From the NCBI RefSeq assembly GCF_019038435.1, contig NZ_JAGPOX010000005.1, positions 62,001 to 126,000 on the forward strand: a stretch of DNA of 64,000 nucleotides. Reading direction: 5' to 3'. Positions 7,968 to 16,785 of the stretch are shown here, piece by piece (position 1 is the first letter of the stretch; each line of letters begins with the position of its first letter). The translations under genes were made by a program, and so were the position numbers. Source of the stretch: Nocardia alni. Its GTDB lineage: Bacteria > Actinomycetota > Actinomycetes > Mycobacteriales > Mycobacteriaceae. Below the pieces are notes generated by a model that saw nothing but the letters and a program-made list of their open reading frames with translations, made no database searches and was not told where the DNA came from.

Positions 7968-7982
7968 GATGTCGACCAACTC

Positions 7983-8672
7983 CTACGGCGGCGTCTCGCG
8001 CAGCACATAGCCGACGCCACGCACGGTGTGGATCAGCCGGGGTTCCCCCTCGGCCTCGGTCTTGCGCCGAAGGTATCCGATATATACCTCGAGCGCATTG
8101 CCAGAAGTGGGAAAGTCGTATCCCCACACCTCCTCGAGAATGCGGCTACGAGTGAGCACCCGGCGCGGATTGGCCATCAGCATCTCCAGCAGCGAGAACT
8201 CCGTGCGGGTGAGGCTGATCGCGCGCTCGCCGCGAGAGACCTCGCGGGTGATCGGGTCCAGCGACAGGTCGGCGAACGTCATGGTTTCCGAGCCGTCGTC
8301 GATCGAGTCGGCGGTGGTGCGGCGCAGCAGGGCGCGCAACCGGGCCAGCAACTCCTCCAGGGCGAAGGGCTTGGGCAGGTAGTCGTCGGCGCCGGCGTCC
8401 AGCCCGGCCACTCGCTCGGAGACCGAATCCCGGGCGGTCAGAACAAGTATCGGCAGGTCGTCGCCCGTGCTGCGTAGCCTTCGGCACACTTCCAGGCCGT
8501 CCAGGCGCGGCATCATCACATCCAGGACGAGGGCGTCGGGCCGCTGATCGGTCACCTTGTCCAGGGCGTCGACCCCGTCGACGGCCAGCTCGACGGAGTA
8601 GCCGTTGAAGGTAAGCGACCGCCGCAGAGATTCCCGGACCGCGCGGTCGTCATCGACTACCAGAATGCGCAT
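7983..8672 (-). CDS. mprA: Response regulator MprA
   Basis: 229 residues, OmpR/PhoB class. The receiver domain (1-115) has the acidic pocket in MRILVVDDD, the phosphoacceptor Asp in [10 protein letters not shown] and the Lys in [10 protein letters not shown]. The C-terminal winged helix ends with [12 protein letters not shown]. It closely resembles M. tuberculosis MprA, a regulator of envelope and persistence genes. ATG at 8672 is chosen because it begins the receiver fold; an upstream in-frame start would add 22 unrelated residues. An MprA-like box at 8694-8712, right before the start, suggests autoregulation. It is first in the mprA-mprB-pepD-moaB run. Confidence 0.96.
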   Translation of the reverse strand: MRILVVDDDRAVRESLRRSLTFNGYSVELAVDGVDALDKVTDQRPDALVLDVMMPRLDGLEVCRRLRSTGDDLPILVLTARDSVSERVAGLDAGADDYLPKPFALEELLARLRALLRRTTADSIDDGSETMTFADLSLDPITREVSRGERAISLTRTEFSLLEMLMANPRRVLTRSRILEEVWGYDFPTSGNALEVYIGYLRRKTEAEGEPRLIHTVRGVGYVLRETPP

Positions 8673-8693
8673 GTCGTCCAGTCTGGCCTGCCG

Positions 8694-8712
8694 ATCTGAG
8701 AGTCCACTGAGA
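8694..8712 (-). promoter_or_regulatory. MprA-type box before mprA
   Basis: Minus-strand TCTCAGTG and TCTCAGAT, 8-bp direct repeats with a 3-bp gap, ending 21 bp before the mprA start. Same TCTCAG repeat and spacing as the box before pepD, supporting autoregulation of the mprAB-pepD block. Confidence 0.7.
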
Positions 8713-9065
8713 AGCCCCACTTCGACACGCCGCAGCATTGCGGGCGCTGACCAGTCGCTTTACCCGAGTGTTGTCGTATGCCCATCCGCACGGCGTATGA
8801 AACATGTTGCGTGCCGCTCAATTAAACAAATTGAAAAGCCCGTATGCCCGAATTGCCGTCCCCCACTTCGCACGGTATGTTGCCTGCGGTAAAAGGAGAC
8901 CCGAGGTTGGTTCTCCCTCGGTTCGGCCCCTAGAACGACAGTTCACTTTGCGCAAATTCGGACCCGGATTTGCGGAGCCGAGCGCCGGCGAGGTGCAGTG
9001 GTAGCGGGCGCGGGCTGCGGCGAGACCCGCGGGGCGTAAACGCGAGCGGAGGCGACGGAAGCGGG
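8713..9065. other. Intergenic gap between mprA and the conservon
   Basis: A divergent promoter region of about 350 bp with a moderately A/T-rich patch near 8818-8835. Short frames here lack ribosome-binding sites and family features. I see no RNA gene or strong hairpin. Confidence 0.5.
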
Positions 9066-12000
9066 ATGGGCACTGCACCGCGACCATGGCAACGAACTTT
9101 GTCCGACCTCTCGGTAACGAGCAAGGTCGGCATCGTCCTTCTGCTACCGGTCGTCTTGGCCTCGGTGTTCGCGGTCTTGCGTATCAAGGACGAGCTGGGC
9201 ACCATCGCGCAGTTGAATACTGCCTCGCAGCAGGCGCAGATCATTCGGCCGCTGCTGGACTTCGGTTCGGCCGCCGACGATCTCGCGGTGGCCGCAGGGA
9301 CCGGCGCGGCGGCCGATACGACGCTGGATCAGGTCTCCGCGCGCTTCGATCAGGCCGCGGCCAATCTCCAGTCGGCCCTGCAGCGCTCACAGGTGGACCA
9401 GCAGGTCGACACCGAGGTCACCGACGCCCTGGCCACCGGGCGCAGCATGCGAAACAGCCTGCGCGGCAGCTCCCCGCTGGCGGTCGGCAACCAGTCCGAC
9501 GACGTCGCCACCCATATCAGCAACGCCCTGTCGACGCTGACCACGCCGCAGGAGGCCGTGGTGGGGCGGTACTACACGCAGCTGGGCGACCTCACCATCG
9601 CGCACCGGATGTTCCTGCAGCAACAGCTGCTCATCGGTAGCGGGGAGATCAGCAACAATCCGGCCATGCTCGCGCAGGCGCTCACCGCCTCCGGATCCGA
9701 GCTCACCATGATCAACCAGTACGCCGTGGTACAGCCGGAGTCGGCGTACAAACCGGATGTGCTGCTGGGCGCCCAGCAAACGCGCCTGCACGCGCTGAGC
9801 CAGAACAACGCCGAGCCGCGCTCGCTGCCCGGGGTCAACGGTTCGCTGCGACTGAGTACCGCGACATACGCCGACGCCACCGACCATCTGGTCGACCTGA
9901 TCAATTCCGGTCTGTCCCAGACCTCGACCGACGCGCGCAGCACCGTGCTGCGTGACGTGGCGGCCGTGGTACTCACCCTGCTCGCCGGTCTGGCCCTGGC
10001 CCTGGCGGTCGCGCGCTCGCTGGTCGTGCCGGTGCGCCGGCTGCGCCGCGGCGTGCTGCAGGTCGCCCACAGCGACCTGCCGGGCGAGCTCTCGGTGGTG
10101 CGCGAGGGGGGTGCGACACCGGAGATCCTCCCGATCGACGTGCAGACCACCGAGGAGATCGGCCAGCTCGCGCGCGCGGTCGACGATATGCACCGCCAGG
10201 CGCTGCATCTGGCCGCCGACCAGGCCCGCCTGCGCCTGCTGATCAGCAGCATGTTCGAAACCCTCTCGCGGCGCAGCCAATCGCTGGTCGAACAGCAGCT
10301 GACACTGATCGAGGATCTCGAGCGCGACGAGGACAATCCGGGCCGGCTGCAGAGCCTGTTCCGGCTCGACCACCTGGCCACCCGCATGCGCCGCAACGGC
10401 GACAACCTGCTGGTGCTGGCCGGCACCGCGCTGCGCCGCGGCGTGCTGCCGCCGGTGCCGCTGTCGGACATGCTCTGGAGCGCGGTCTCCCAGGTGGAGG
10501 ACTATCAGCGGGTCGAGATCGGCGCCGTGCCCGACGGTGTCGTCGCCGGTGAGCCCGCGGTCGACATCGAGCACCTGCTGGCCGAATTGATCGACAACTC
10601 GCTGCGCTACTCCCCGCCGAGCACGCCGGTGGCGGTCTCGGTGACACCGTCCGCCGAGGGCGGGTACCTGATCGAGATCACCGACCGCGGCCTGGGCATG
10701 TCCGGGGAGGATCTGCGCGCGATCAACGACCGGTTGGCCTCCGGTGGCGAGGTGACCATCGAAACCGCCCGGCGCATGGGCCTTTACGTGGTCGGCCGGC
10801 TCGCCAAGCGGCACACCGTCACCGTCAGCCTGCGGCGCACCTCGGCGATGGCGCAGCAGCCCGGCATCACCGCCACCGTGGATCTGCCCGCCTCGCTGGT
10901 CATTTCGGGCGCCTACGGTCCGGAGGGAGCTTCGGAGGGCACGCCGGGCGAGGTGGAGTTCGCCACGCCGCAGGGAGTTCCGTTCCCGGATGGGACGCAC
11001 ATTCCGGCGCTGTCGGTGGTGGATCAGCCGGTCGGCGATCTGTTCTCCGAACCGGATCAGGGCGGCGTGATCGGATTCCGGCCACGCTCGACCGACGGCG
11101 CGTCGTTCCTCGACGGGGGCGAGCCCGCCCGGGATCCGTGGGCAACGCCCGAACCCGAAGCCGCGCAGAAACAGTGGGGCGTGCCGGACGAGCCGACGGC
11201 CAGAAATATGTCCCGGCCCGTGGTGACCTCCTGGCGCACGCCCGAATCCGATGCGGCGGGCGAGGTGGAATCCTGGGACGCATCGGAATACGAGCCGCAC
11301 GAATACGAGCAGGCGCACGAGGATCCCGCCGGGACACAGTGGGGCGACGCACGGCAGAACAACGATGCCGCGCGCTGGAACGACGGCGAGGCGTGGAACA
11401 GCGACCAGCGCCCGAGCGACACCGGCGAGCAGCCGGCGGCCGTCACCCGCTGGGACGACGGCGATTCGGCGTCGCCGGCCGGGCACTGGACCTCCGCCGA
11501 ACCCGTCGATGAACCCAGCTACCAGTGGGGCACACCGGATCTCGCCTCCACATCGCGGTCGATCGCCGACCCGATGCCGACCGACGAGACCGTTCTGCGC
11601 CCGCGCCGGCGGCGACCGTCCGCCGAGCCCTGGCCCTCGGGTGATCTGCCCGCCCTGCCGACCTATCCGCAAGCGCCGGTCGCGTATTCGACCGATACAT
11701 CCGGCGCGGATCAGACGGCGTCCTGGGCCGACGATTCCGCGGACCTGTGGGCACAGACCGCGACCCTGCCGGTGCATCGACCGGCCCGCGAGCCGGTCGC
11801 CGAGTCCCCGATCTACCAGCGCATGGTCTCGGAGTGGCTGGTCGAACCGTCGACGAACGAACCGGTCGAGGCATGGTCCTCCCCCGCCGACGCGGGCTGG
11901 GCGCTGGCCGACCAGGCCAGCCGCCCCGCACCCACATCCAATCGCACCACGGGTGGCCTGCCCATCCGCAATCCGGGCGCCCAGCTGGTGCCCGGCAGTC

Positions 12001-12185
12001 TGGCCCCCACCACCGATTCCGGCGCCCCCGATCCGGAGGAGATCCGCGAGAACCTGTCCAGGCATCTGAGCGGCGTACGCAGCGGCCGAGCCAGCACCCG
12101 CCGGGAGAACGGGTACAACGGAGATCAGTCCATTGGTGGGCCCCAGCCGCACGATGCGCAGTACAACGATGGAGGACACGTATGA
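9066..12185 (+). CDS. Conservon sensor histidine kinase (CvnA-like)
   Basis: 1039 residues. TM1 is at about 20-39, an extracytoplasmic helical sensor follows to about 295, then TM2 (about 297-316), a HAMP-like region, a dimerisation helix with [12 protein letters not shown] (candidate phospho-His near 434), and a HATPase domain with [12 protein letters not shown] (about 506) and [13 protein letters not shown]. From about 620 onward is a 400-residue acidic, disordered tail with regularly spaced tryptophans. CvnA proteins act with a Roadblock protein, a DUF742 protein and a small GTPase as a membrane-bound G-protein-like switch. ATG at 9066 begins just before TM1; its stop overlaps the next gene by ATGA. 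Confidence 0.9.
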   Translation: MGTAPRPWQRTLSDLSVTSKVGIVLLLPVVLASVFAVLRIKDELGTIAQLNTASQQAQIIRPLLDFGSAADDLAVAAGTGAAADTTLDQVSARFDQAAANLQSALQRSQVDQQVDTEVTDALATGRSMRNSLRGSSPLAVGNQSDDVATHISNALSTLTTPQEAVVGRYYTQLGDLTIAHRMFLQQQLLIGSGEISNNPAMLAQALTASGSELTMINQYAVVQPESAYKPDVLLGAQQTRLHALSQNNAEPRSLPGVNGSLRLSTATYADATDHLVDLINSGLSQTSTDARSTVLRDVAAVVLTLLAGLALALAVARSLVVPVRRLRRGVLQVAHSDLPGELSVVREGGATPEILPIDVQTTEEIGQLARAVDDMHRQALHLAADQARLRLLISSMFETLSRRSQSLVEQQLTLIEDLERDEDNPGRLQSLFRLDHLATRMRRNGDNLLVLAGTALRRGVLPPVPLSDMLWSAVSQVEDYQRVEIGAVPDGVVAGEPAVDIEHLLAELIDNSLRYSPPSTPVAVSVTPSAEGGYLIEITDRGLGMSGEDLRAINDRLASGGEVTIETARRMGLYVVGRLAKRHTVTVSLRRTSAMAQQPGITATVDLPASLVISGAYGPEGASEGTPGEVEFATPQGVPFPDGTHIPALSVVDQPVGDLFSEPDQGGVIGFRPRSTDGASFLDGGEPARDPWATPEPEAAQKQWGVPDEPTARNMSRPVVTSWRTPESDAAGEVESWDASEYEPHEYEQAHEDPAGTQWGDARQNNDAARWNDGEAWNSDQRPSDTGEQPAAVTRWDDGDSASPAGHWTSAEPVDEPSYQWGTPDLASTSRSIADPMPTDETVLRPRRRRPSAEPWPSGDLPALPTYPQAPVAYSTDTSGADQTASWADDSADLWAQTATLPVHRPAREPVAESPIYQRMVSEWLVEPSTNEPVEAWSSPADAGWALADQASRPAPTSNRTTGGLPIRNPGAQLVPGSLAPTTDSGAPDPEEIRENLSRHLSGVRSGRASTRRENGYNGDQSIGGPQPHDAQYNDGGHV

Positions 12186-12592
12186 CGGACACTGAGCAGC
12201 CCCCCACCGATGAGAACCTGAACTGGCTGGTCACCCGCTTCACGCGGGAGGTCCCGGGCGTCTCCCACGCGGTGCTGGTGTCGGCCGACGGCCTGTTGCA
12301 GGCGACGAGCCCGCATCTGCCCTCGGATCGCGCCGAACAGCTGGCCGCGGTGACCGCGGGCCTGGCGAGCCTGTCCTCGGGCGCCGCACAACTTTTCGAG
12401 GGCGGCAAGGTGATGCAGTCGGTCGTCGACATGCAACGGGGCTATCTTCTAGTCATGAGCGTCGGCAATGGTTCGCACCTGGCAGTCCTGGCGAACAAAC
12501 AGCACGATATCGGCCGAATCGGTTACGAGATGGCTCTATTGGTCGATCGGGTCGGTGCGGTCGTCCAAGCCACCGCCCGGTCCGCAGTCTGA
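12182..12592 (+). CDS. Roadblock/LC7 protein (CvnB-like)
   Basis: 136 residues, a single Roadblock/LC7 fold: [20 protein letters not shown] near the N-terminus, [10 protein letters not shown], and a C-terminal helix running through [12 protein letters not shown]. In conservons and MglB-type systems Roadblock proteins bind and stimulate the partner GTPase. The ATG overlaps the kinase stop codon (ATGA), so translation is coupled. It lies 8 bp before the DUF742 gene. The identity of the family is secure; the signal handled by this conservon is unknown. Confidence 0.93.
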   Translation: MTDTEQPPTDENLNWLVTRFTREVPGVSHAVLVSADGLLQATSPHLPSDRAEQLAAVTAGLASLSSGAAQLFEGGKVMQSVVDMQRGYLLVMSVGNGSHLAVLANKQHDIGRIGYEMALLVDRVGAVVQATARSAV

Positions 12593-12600
12593 CGAGTGCG

Positions 12601-12972
12601 ATGTCGAGCTCCCACGGGGCCGATCCCCGGCCAACCACACGGGTTCGCCCGTATGCCCTGACCTCCGGGCGCACCGAGCCCGCGGTCGATCTGCCGCTGG
12701 AGGCGGTCGTGGAGACCTTGCCCTATGCGAGCCGGTTCGATTGGCCCGCGGGCGATGTCCGAACGGATATCCTTCGTCTGGGCGGCGGCCGCCTGTCGGT
12801 CGCCGAGATCGCCGCCCGCCTGCGGCGCCCGCTGGGCATGATCCGTGTCGTGATCGGCGATCTGGTGGTCGCCGGGACGCTGCGGGTGCACACCACGCTC
12901 AGTGAGAACGCCACCTACGACGAACGCCGCTCGCTCATGGAGAGGACCCTACGTGGACTCCGCGCTCTCTGA
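12601..12972 (+). CDS. DUF742 protein (CvnC-like)
   Basis: 123 residues, the DUF742 family that is the third member of conservons. Conserved signs are TRVRPYALTSGRTEP at the N-terminus and LSVAEIAARLRRPLGMIRVV, a winged-helix-like segment, at mid-length. Its 3' end overlaps the start of the GTPase gene by 20 bp. It probably links the GTPase to the kinase and Roadblock protein at the membrane; no enzymatic motif is seen. Confidence 0.92.
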   Translation: MSSSHGADPRPTTRVRPYALTSGRTEPAVDLPLEAVVETLPYASRFDWPAGDVRTDILRLGGGRLSVAEIAARLRRPLGMIRVVIGDLVVAGTLRVHTTLSENATYDERRSLMERTLRGLRAL

Positions 12973-13564
12973 CGCCGTGAACTACGAATCCGACAATCGC
13001 ACCGCGTCGACGAAGATCGTCGTCGCCGGCGGATTCGGCGTCGGTAAGACGACATTCGTCGGCTCCGTCTCGGAGATCGTGCCGCTGCGCACCGAGGCGA
13101 TGATCACCGGTGTGTCCGACGGCATCGACGACCTGACGGCCACGCCGGGCAAGGAAACCACCACGGTCGCCATGGATTTCGGGCGCATCATTCTGCCCGG
13201 CAACCTGACCCTGTACCTGTTCGGCACCCCGGGCCAGCGCCGGTTCTGGTTCATGTGGGACGACCTGGTGCGCGGGGCGATCGGCGCGGTGGTGCTGCTG
13301 GACACCCGCCGCATCGAGGACAGCTTCGCCGTCGTCGACTTCTTCGAGGCGCGGCAGCTGCCGTTCCTGGTGGCGGTCAACCGTTTTCCCGATTCGCCGC
13401 GGTTCCCGGCCTCGGAGTTGCGGGAGGCCCTGTCGATTCGCGAGGGTGTGCCGATCATCGATATCGACGCCCGCGATCCGGTCCAGGTCCGGCGATCCCT
13501 GGCGACAGTCACCGAATACGCCATCGCACGCCTGACAGCCGGACATCCCGCTGAAACCGTCTGA
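12953..13564 (+). CDS. Conservon small GTPase (CvnD-like)
   Basis: 203 residues from GTG 12953, which follows GGAGAGGA and overlaps the DUF742 gene. The P-loop GGFGVGKTTF lies near residue 26, switch region G3 reads LFGTPGQ, and the usual NKxD base-recognition motif is replaced by NRFP, as is common in conservon GTPases. Family role: nucleotide-dependent switch recruited to the membrane by the Roadblock and DUF742 partners. A longer in-frame start at 12902 lies inside the previous gene and is less likely. Confidence 0.92.
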   Translation: MDSALSDAVNYESDNRTASTKIVVAGGFGVGKTTFVGSVSEIVPLRTEAMITGVSDGIDDLTATPGKETTTVAMDFGRIILPGNLTLYLFGTPGQRRFWFMWDDLVRGAIGAVVLLDTRRIEDSFAVVDFFEARQLPFLVAVNRFPDSPRFPASELREALSIREGVPIIDIDARDPVQVRRSLATVTEYAIARLTAGHPAETV

Positions 13565-13573
13565 GGGGAGCTC

Positions 13574-14404
13574 GTGCAGTACTTCACCATGGGCACCTGG
13601 GTGCTCGCTCTGTCGCTCGGCGTGGCAGCGGCTGGAACCCTGGTCGGCCTGATCTGTATCCGGCAGTCGACGATGTCGGTGACCGCGAAGTTCCGTCTGG
13701 TGTGGCTCACCGCGGCCGCGGTCTGCATCGGCACCATCGGCACCTGCATGGCCGTATCGGTCTCGATGCTCAGCGTCGGGCTGCCCGGCGGGTTGATCCA
13801 CTACGACCTGCTGCAGGGCGCGGGGCCGCTGGCATTGATGCCCATCGCCATCCTGGCCGGACTGCTCATCGTCGGGCGGACGCCGAAGCCGCTACGGCTG
13901 ACGGGTGGCGCCCTGGTCATCGGCCTCGCCCTGAGCCTGACGAACTACCTGGCCGTATACGCGATGGACGTGCAGGGGTCGATCACCATCAGCCCGGCGA
14001 TCACGGCCGGATGCACCGTCGCCGCGGTGGTTGTCGCGTTCGGTCTGCTGTGGGCGACGCGGCTGCGCGGGACGCTCCCCCTGATCGGGGTGTCGGTGAT
14101 GTACGCCGCCGCGGTCGTCGGGATCCGTTACCTCGGGCTGGCGGGGGTGTCGATCCATCTCGACCCCGCCATGCCTCCGCCGGGCGGGCGGGACCTGTTC
14201 ATGGCGTTCATTCCGATCTTCGCGATCGGCGTCGGATCGCTGGCGATTCCGATCACCGCGGTGCTGGTCGCCCCGGACCGCGCCGGACGGTTGCAGCCCC
14301 CGCCCAGGCAGCGCAGGCCGCGGCCGACGCGACCGCAGCGGAATATGCCCGAGTCGCGGGGGACGCGGCCGCCGCAGCGCAGGATCAAGGAACCAGTGGG
14401 ATAA
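13574..14404 (+). CDS. Membrane protein with degenerate MHYT-like repeats
   Basis: 276 residues, about seven predicted membrane segments and a basic Arg/Pro-rich C-terminal tail from about 235. The layout, including GGLIHYDLLQGAG and VQGSITISPA between helices, follows the three-repeat MHYT sensor domain. However, the Met-His-Tyr-Thr metal-binding motifs are lost; the second repeat reads AVYAMDVQG where MHYTGM would be expected. GTG at 13574 follows GAGGGGAG. It starts 9 bp after the GTPase gene and ends at a strong terminator, so it is the last gene of the conservon operon. It may be a membrane partner or sensor for the conservon; that is inference. Confidence 0.7.
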   Translation: MQYFTMGTWVLALSLGVAAAGTLVGLICIRQSTMSVTAKFRLVWLTAAAVCIGTIGTCMAVSVSMLSVGLPGGLIHYDLLQGAGPLALMPIAILAGLLIVGRTPKPLRLTGGALVIGLALSLTNYLAVYAMDVQGSITISPAITAGCTVAAVVVAFGLLWATRLRGTLPLIGVSVMYAAAVVGIRYLGLAGVSIHLDPAMPPPGGRDLFMAFIPIFAIGVGSLAIPITAVLVAPDRAGRLQPPPRQRRPRPTRPQRNMPESRGTRPPQRRIKEPVG

Positions 14405-14419
14405 GAGTCCGGAAAGGGT

Positions 14420-14456
14420 CTCGGGCCGGATCGCAGTCATCGCGATCCGGCCCGAG
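14420..14456 (+). terminator. Terminator of the conservon operon
   Basis: A 15-bp perfect inverted repeat (14420-14434 with 14442-14456) around a 7-nt loop, 16 bp after the last conservon gene. Very G/C-rich, followed by a short TTCTG. Confidence 0.88.
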
Positions 14457-14560
14457 TTCTGTTGTCCGGCCGGTCCTCCCGATCAGCCGATTCTCCATCT
14501 CGCGCCACTCTCCGACACGAAGCCGAGCGGGCAGACGATTTCGCCGGCGGAGGAGCTTCT

Positions 14561-15316
14561 TTACACGTCGCCCTCGGAGTGCAGGGTGTTGTACATCTGC
14601 ACGCCGCTCGCGACGCCGACCGGGATGCCCACGGTCGCGCCACCGAGGATGGCGCCGACGCCGCCCAGGGTGGAAGCGCCCAGGAGGCAGCCGCCGACGA
14701 TGCCGATCGGGGTGCCGATCACGGTCCACGAGGTCAGTACGCCGCCGGTCACGACGCCCAGTGGGCAGCCGATGGCCGCGCCGGTGAGGCCGCCGACCAT
14801 GCCGCCGACGCCGGTGGCCAGACCGAAGTTGGTACCCGCGGTGCCGAGGGCGGTCTCGAAGTCTGCGGAGGGGTCGTGCTTGGTGGCGTCGTCGACCGGT
14901 TTGGCCGGCTCGGTCGCCGGGTTCGGCGCCGCGGCGGCGGCCTGGTGGGTGTCGACCGGGCTCGAGGGGGCGGTCGCGGAGATCGCGGTCGAGGGGGCGG
15001 CGGCGGCCTTCGGCGCGGTGACGAAGTTCTGCTGACCGAAGACGGTCTGGCCGCTGGAGTTCGCGACCTGGAACTGGCCGCCCTTGGTGGTCAGTTTGCC
15101 GAGCGGCGTGTTCAACACCGTGGACATATCGGAGGTGTTGCCGCTGTACTGCACCCCCGGCGCGACCTGCACGCTCAGGGCATGCGGATCGACAACGGGC
15201 GCCGCGGCGCCGGGCGTGGCGGCCGAGGCGGTGCCGGTGGCGAGCGCAACGGCGGCGGTCGTAGCAAGCGTCGCGAGCGACACCGCGTACGTCATCTTCT
15301 TCATAGCGATACCCAT
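14561..15316 (-). CDS. Secreted protein with a C-terminal glycine-rich hydrophobic domain
   Basis: 251 residues of unknown function. A signal peptide of about 32 residues ends in the TASAA region. A beta-type segment to about 90 is followed by an Ala/Pro-rich linker to about 150. The C-terminal 100 residues are very rich in Gly, Val, Thr and Leu with repeated G-x3-G spacing (GVGGMVGGLTGAAIG, GVGAILGGATVGIPVG). This glycine-zipper-like region could insert in a membrane or oligomerise. ATG at 15316 or 15304 could be the start. The gene stands alone and its promoter must lie in the A/T-rich gap to its right. I recognise the layout from nocardial exported proteins but not a named family. Confidence 0.75.
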   Translation of the reverse strand: MGIAMKKMTYAVSLATLATTAAVALATGTASAATPGAAAPVVDPHALSVQVAPGVQYSGNTSDMSTVLNTPLGKLTTKGGQFQVANSSGQTVFGQQNFVTAPKAAAAPSTAISATAPSSPVDTHQAAAAAPNPATEPAKPVDDATKHDPSADFETALGTAGTNFGLATGVGGMVGGLTGAAIGCPLGVVTGGVLTSWTVIGTPIGIVGGCLLGASTLGGVGAILGGATVGIPVGVASGVQMYNTLHSEGDV

Positions 15317-16340
15317 CAGATTCTCAGTTGATGCACTCCCTTATTTCAGGAGCGCAGACCCGTGAAAAGCGATCCTCGAGCCAGACTTCCTTCATCAGAT
15401 TACGAACGAGTAACGAAGGCCGTCAAAAACTCGACAAAAATCGCTCTTTTTTGTTAATAACGTGAAAACTACGACCAAATGGTCAGTCTTCGATACTTTC
15501 TAGCTAACGCTCAGGCAGCGACATGTGACTCACGCTACTTCTATATTCATCGTGTCTCATGGATCACATCGTCATACCTGATCAGGTAGGTTGCATCACC
15601 TTCCTCACCTGGCATTTCACAGGCAACTCCATTCGTCTGACGCAGACATACACGCCCGTACCCAGAAGAAGTAGGCGCATGATCGAATATCCAGCATTCT
15701 TCTCGCGACCCCCGCGCCATGCCGCGCTGAGCCGGACAGCAAGCACTACCGAATCCCGTTATTCCTGAGCCAAATTCTGCATCAACATACGTACGCGCAG
15801 ACCATTCTTCCCGAATACGACGTGACCAGATCTAAATAATGGCGTAATAGCGACACCCGAATTATGTTGCGCGACCGCATATCCCCGCCAACGGGGCGAC
15901 CGCTCGTCCCCAATCTCGCGGCAACTCTCAGGCACAACAACAGATTTTGCGAACCGGGGGTAACTTGCCGGGCGGCGGCCCAACCGAGCCCACCCCTCAA
16001 CCGCTATCCGCCGACGCGACCGATGTCGCACGCGGGCCCTGCCCGAGGCGCGGGGCGGCGGAACTTTGGCGATGAGCGGGTCCCCCGATTGCTTTGAGGA
16101 ACCCGCCCTCGTGCATGAGGCTACCGGCCCAGGGGCACGAATGCATCACTTCGTTTGGACTTTTTCACACCCAAAAACCAACCCGCAGCAAGTAGTTCAC
16201 AAATCAGCTACCATATCGCAACCATCTTCGAGCCTACCTGGCTGCTCGAGCCGATCCAGACGTTTGCCCGCACGTCGCAGCATCCGGACGAACGTCGCAG
16301 AACCACGTGACAATAGGCCCTTGCGCTCATCCGGTGGGCT
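15317..16340. other. 1-kb low-G+C intergenic region
   Basis: No convincing gene on either strand; short frames have no ribosome-binding sites or family features. G+C is clearly below the neighbours, especially 15400-15560. Notable sites are the perfect 14-bp palindrome TACCTGATCAGGTA at 15575-15588 and GACCA-AA-TGGTC at 15473-15484, both possible operators. The region serves as upstream region of the leftward secreted-protein gene and lies downstream of the leftward ribosomal-protein operon. Confidence 0.5.
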
Positions 16341-16514
16341 CTACAGCCGCGCCGGATCGATCAGCCCGCGCCGCACCGCCGGAACCAGCCGTCGCGGCAC
16401 CCGATAGACCACGCCACCAACGGTGACCGAGACCAGCTCAGGCACCGTCGCCTTCCAATTCGCCCGTCGGCTACGGGTATTCGCACGCGACATACGCCGC
16501 TTCGGAACCGCCAC
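16341..16514 (-). CDS. rpmF: Ribosomal protein bL32, cysteine-free form
   Basis: 57 residues beginning [17 protein letters not shown], the typical bL32 N-terminus of the large subunit. Zinc-binding bL32 forms carry two CxxC pairs; this one has no cysteine, so it needs no zinc. GTG at 16514 is the correct start (AAGGAG precedes it); an ATG six codons upstream would add residues foreign to bL32. It is the last gene of a leftward cobW-rpmE-rpmF operon, one base after rpmE. Its place in a Zur-type cluster suggests use during zinc shortage. Confidence 0.95.
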   Translation of the reverse strand: MAVPKRRMSRANTRSRRANWKATVPELVSVTVGGVVYRVPRRLVPAVRRGLIDPARL

Positions 16515-16515
16515 C

Positions 16516-16785
16516 CTAGCTCTCCTTCCCACTGGACCGCGTGCGGCGGCCGTACTTTCGCTCGAACTTCTCCACCCGCCCCGCGGTATCCAGCACGCGG
16601 TGCGCGCCGGTCCAGAACGGATGCGAATCGGAGGTGACGTCGACGGTGATCAGTGGATAGCTGTTGCCGTCCTCCCACTGCGCCGTACGCGTGCTGGTGG
16701 CGGTGGACCTGGTGAGAAATCGCTTGCCGGTGCTGACGTCCTCGAAGACCACCGGATGGTAGTCCGGGTGAATATCCGCCTTCAC
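16516..16785 (-). CDS. rpmE: Ribosomal protein bL31 type B, zinc-independent
   Basis: 89 residues. [20 protein letters not shown] and [20 protein letters not shown] are hallmarks of type B bL31 (rpmE2). The CxxC zinc site of type A is absent. Such paralogues replace the zinc-containing form when zinc is scarce and free zinc for other uses. Start GTG at 16785 overlaps the stop of the CobW-like gene (GTGA) and follows GAGGCGGAG. It is cotranscribed with the CobW-like gene and rpmF. Confidence 0.96.
   Translation of the reverse strand: MKADIHPDYHPVVFEDVSTGKRFLTRSTATSTRTAQWEDGNSYPLITVDVTSDSHPFWTGAHRVLDTAGRVEKFERKYGRRTRSSGKES

Noticed and set aside
9387..12179. Long minus-strand frame opposite the sensor kinase
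   Set aside because: Shadow frame with Gly/Arg-rich sequence, no ribosome-binding site and no family.
15559..15768. Small plus-strand frame in the low-G+C gap
   Set aside because: No ribosome-binding site, no family, composition as in non-coding DNA.
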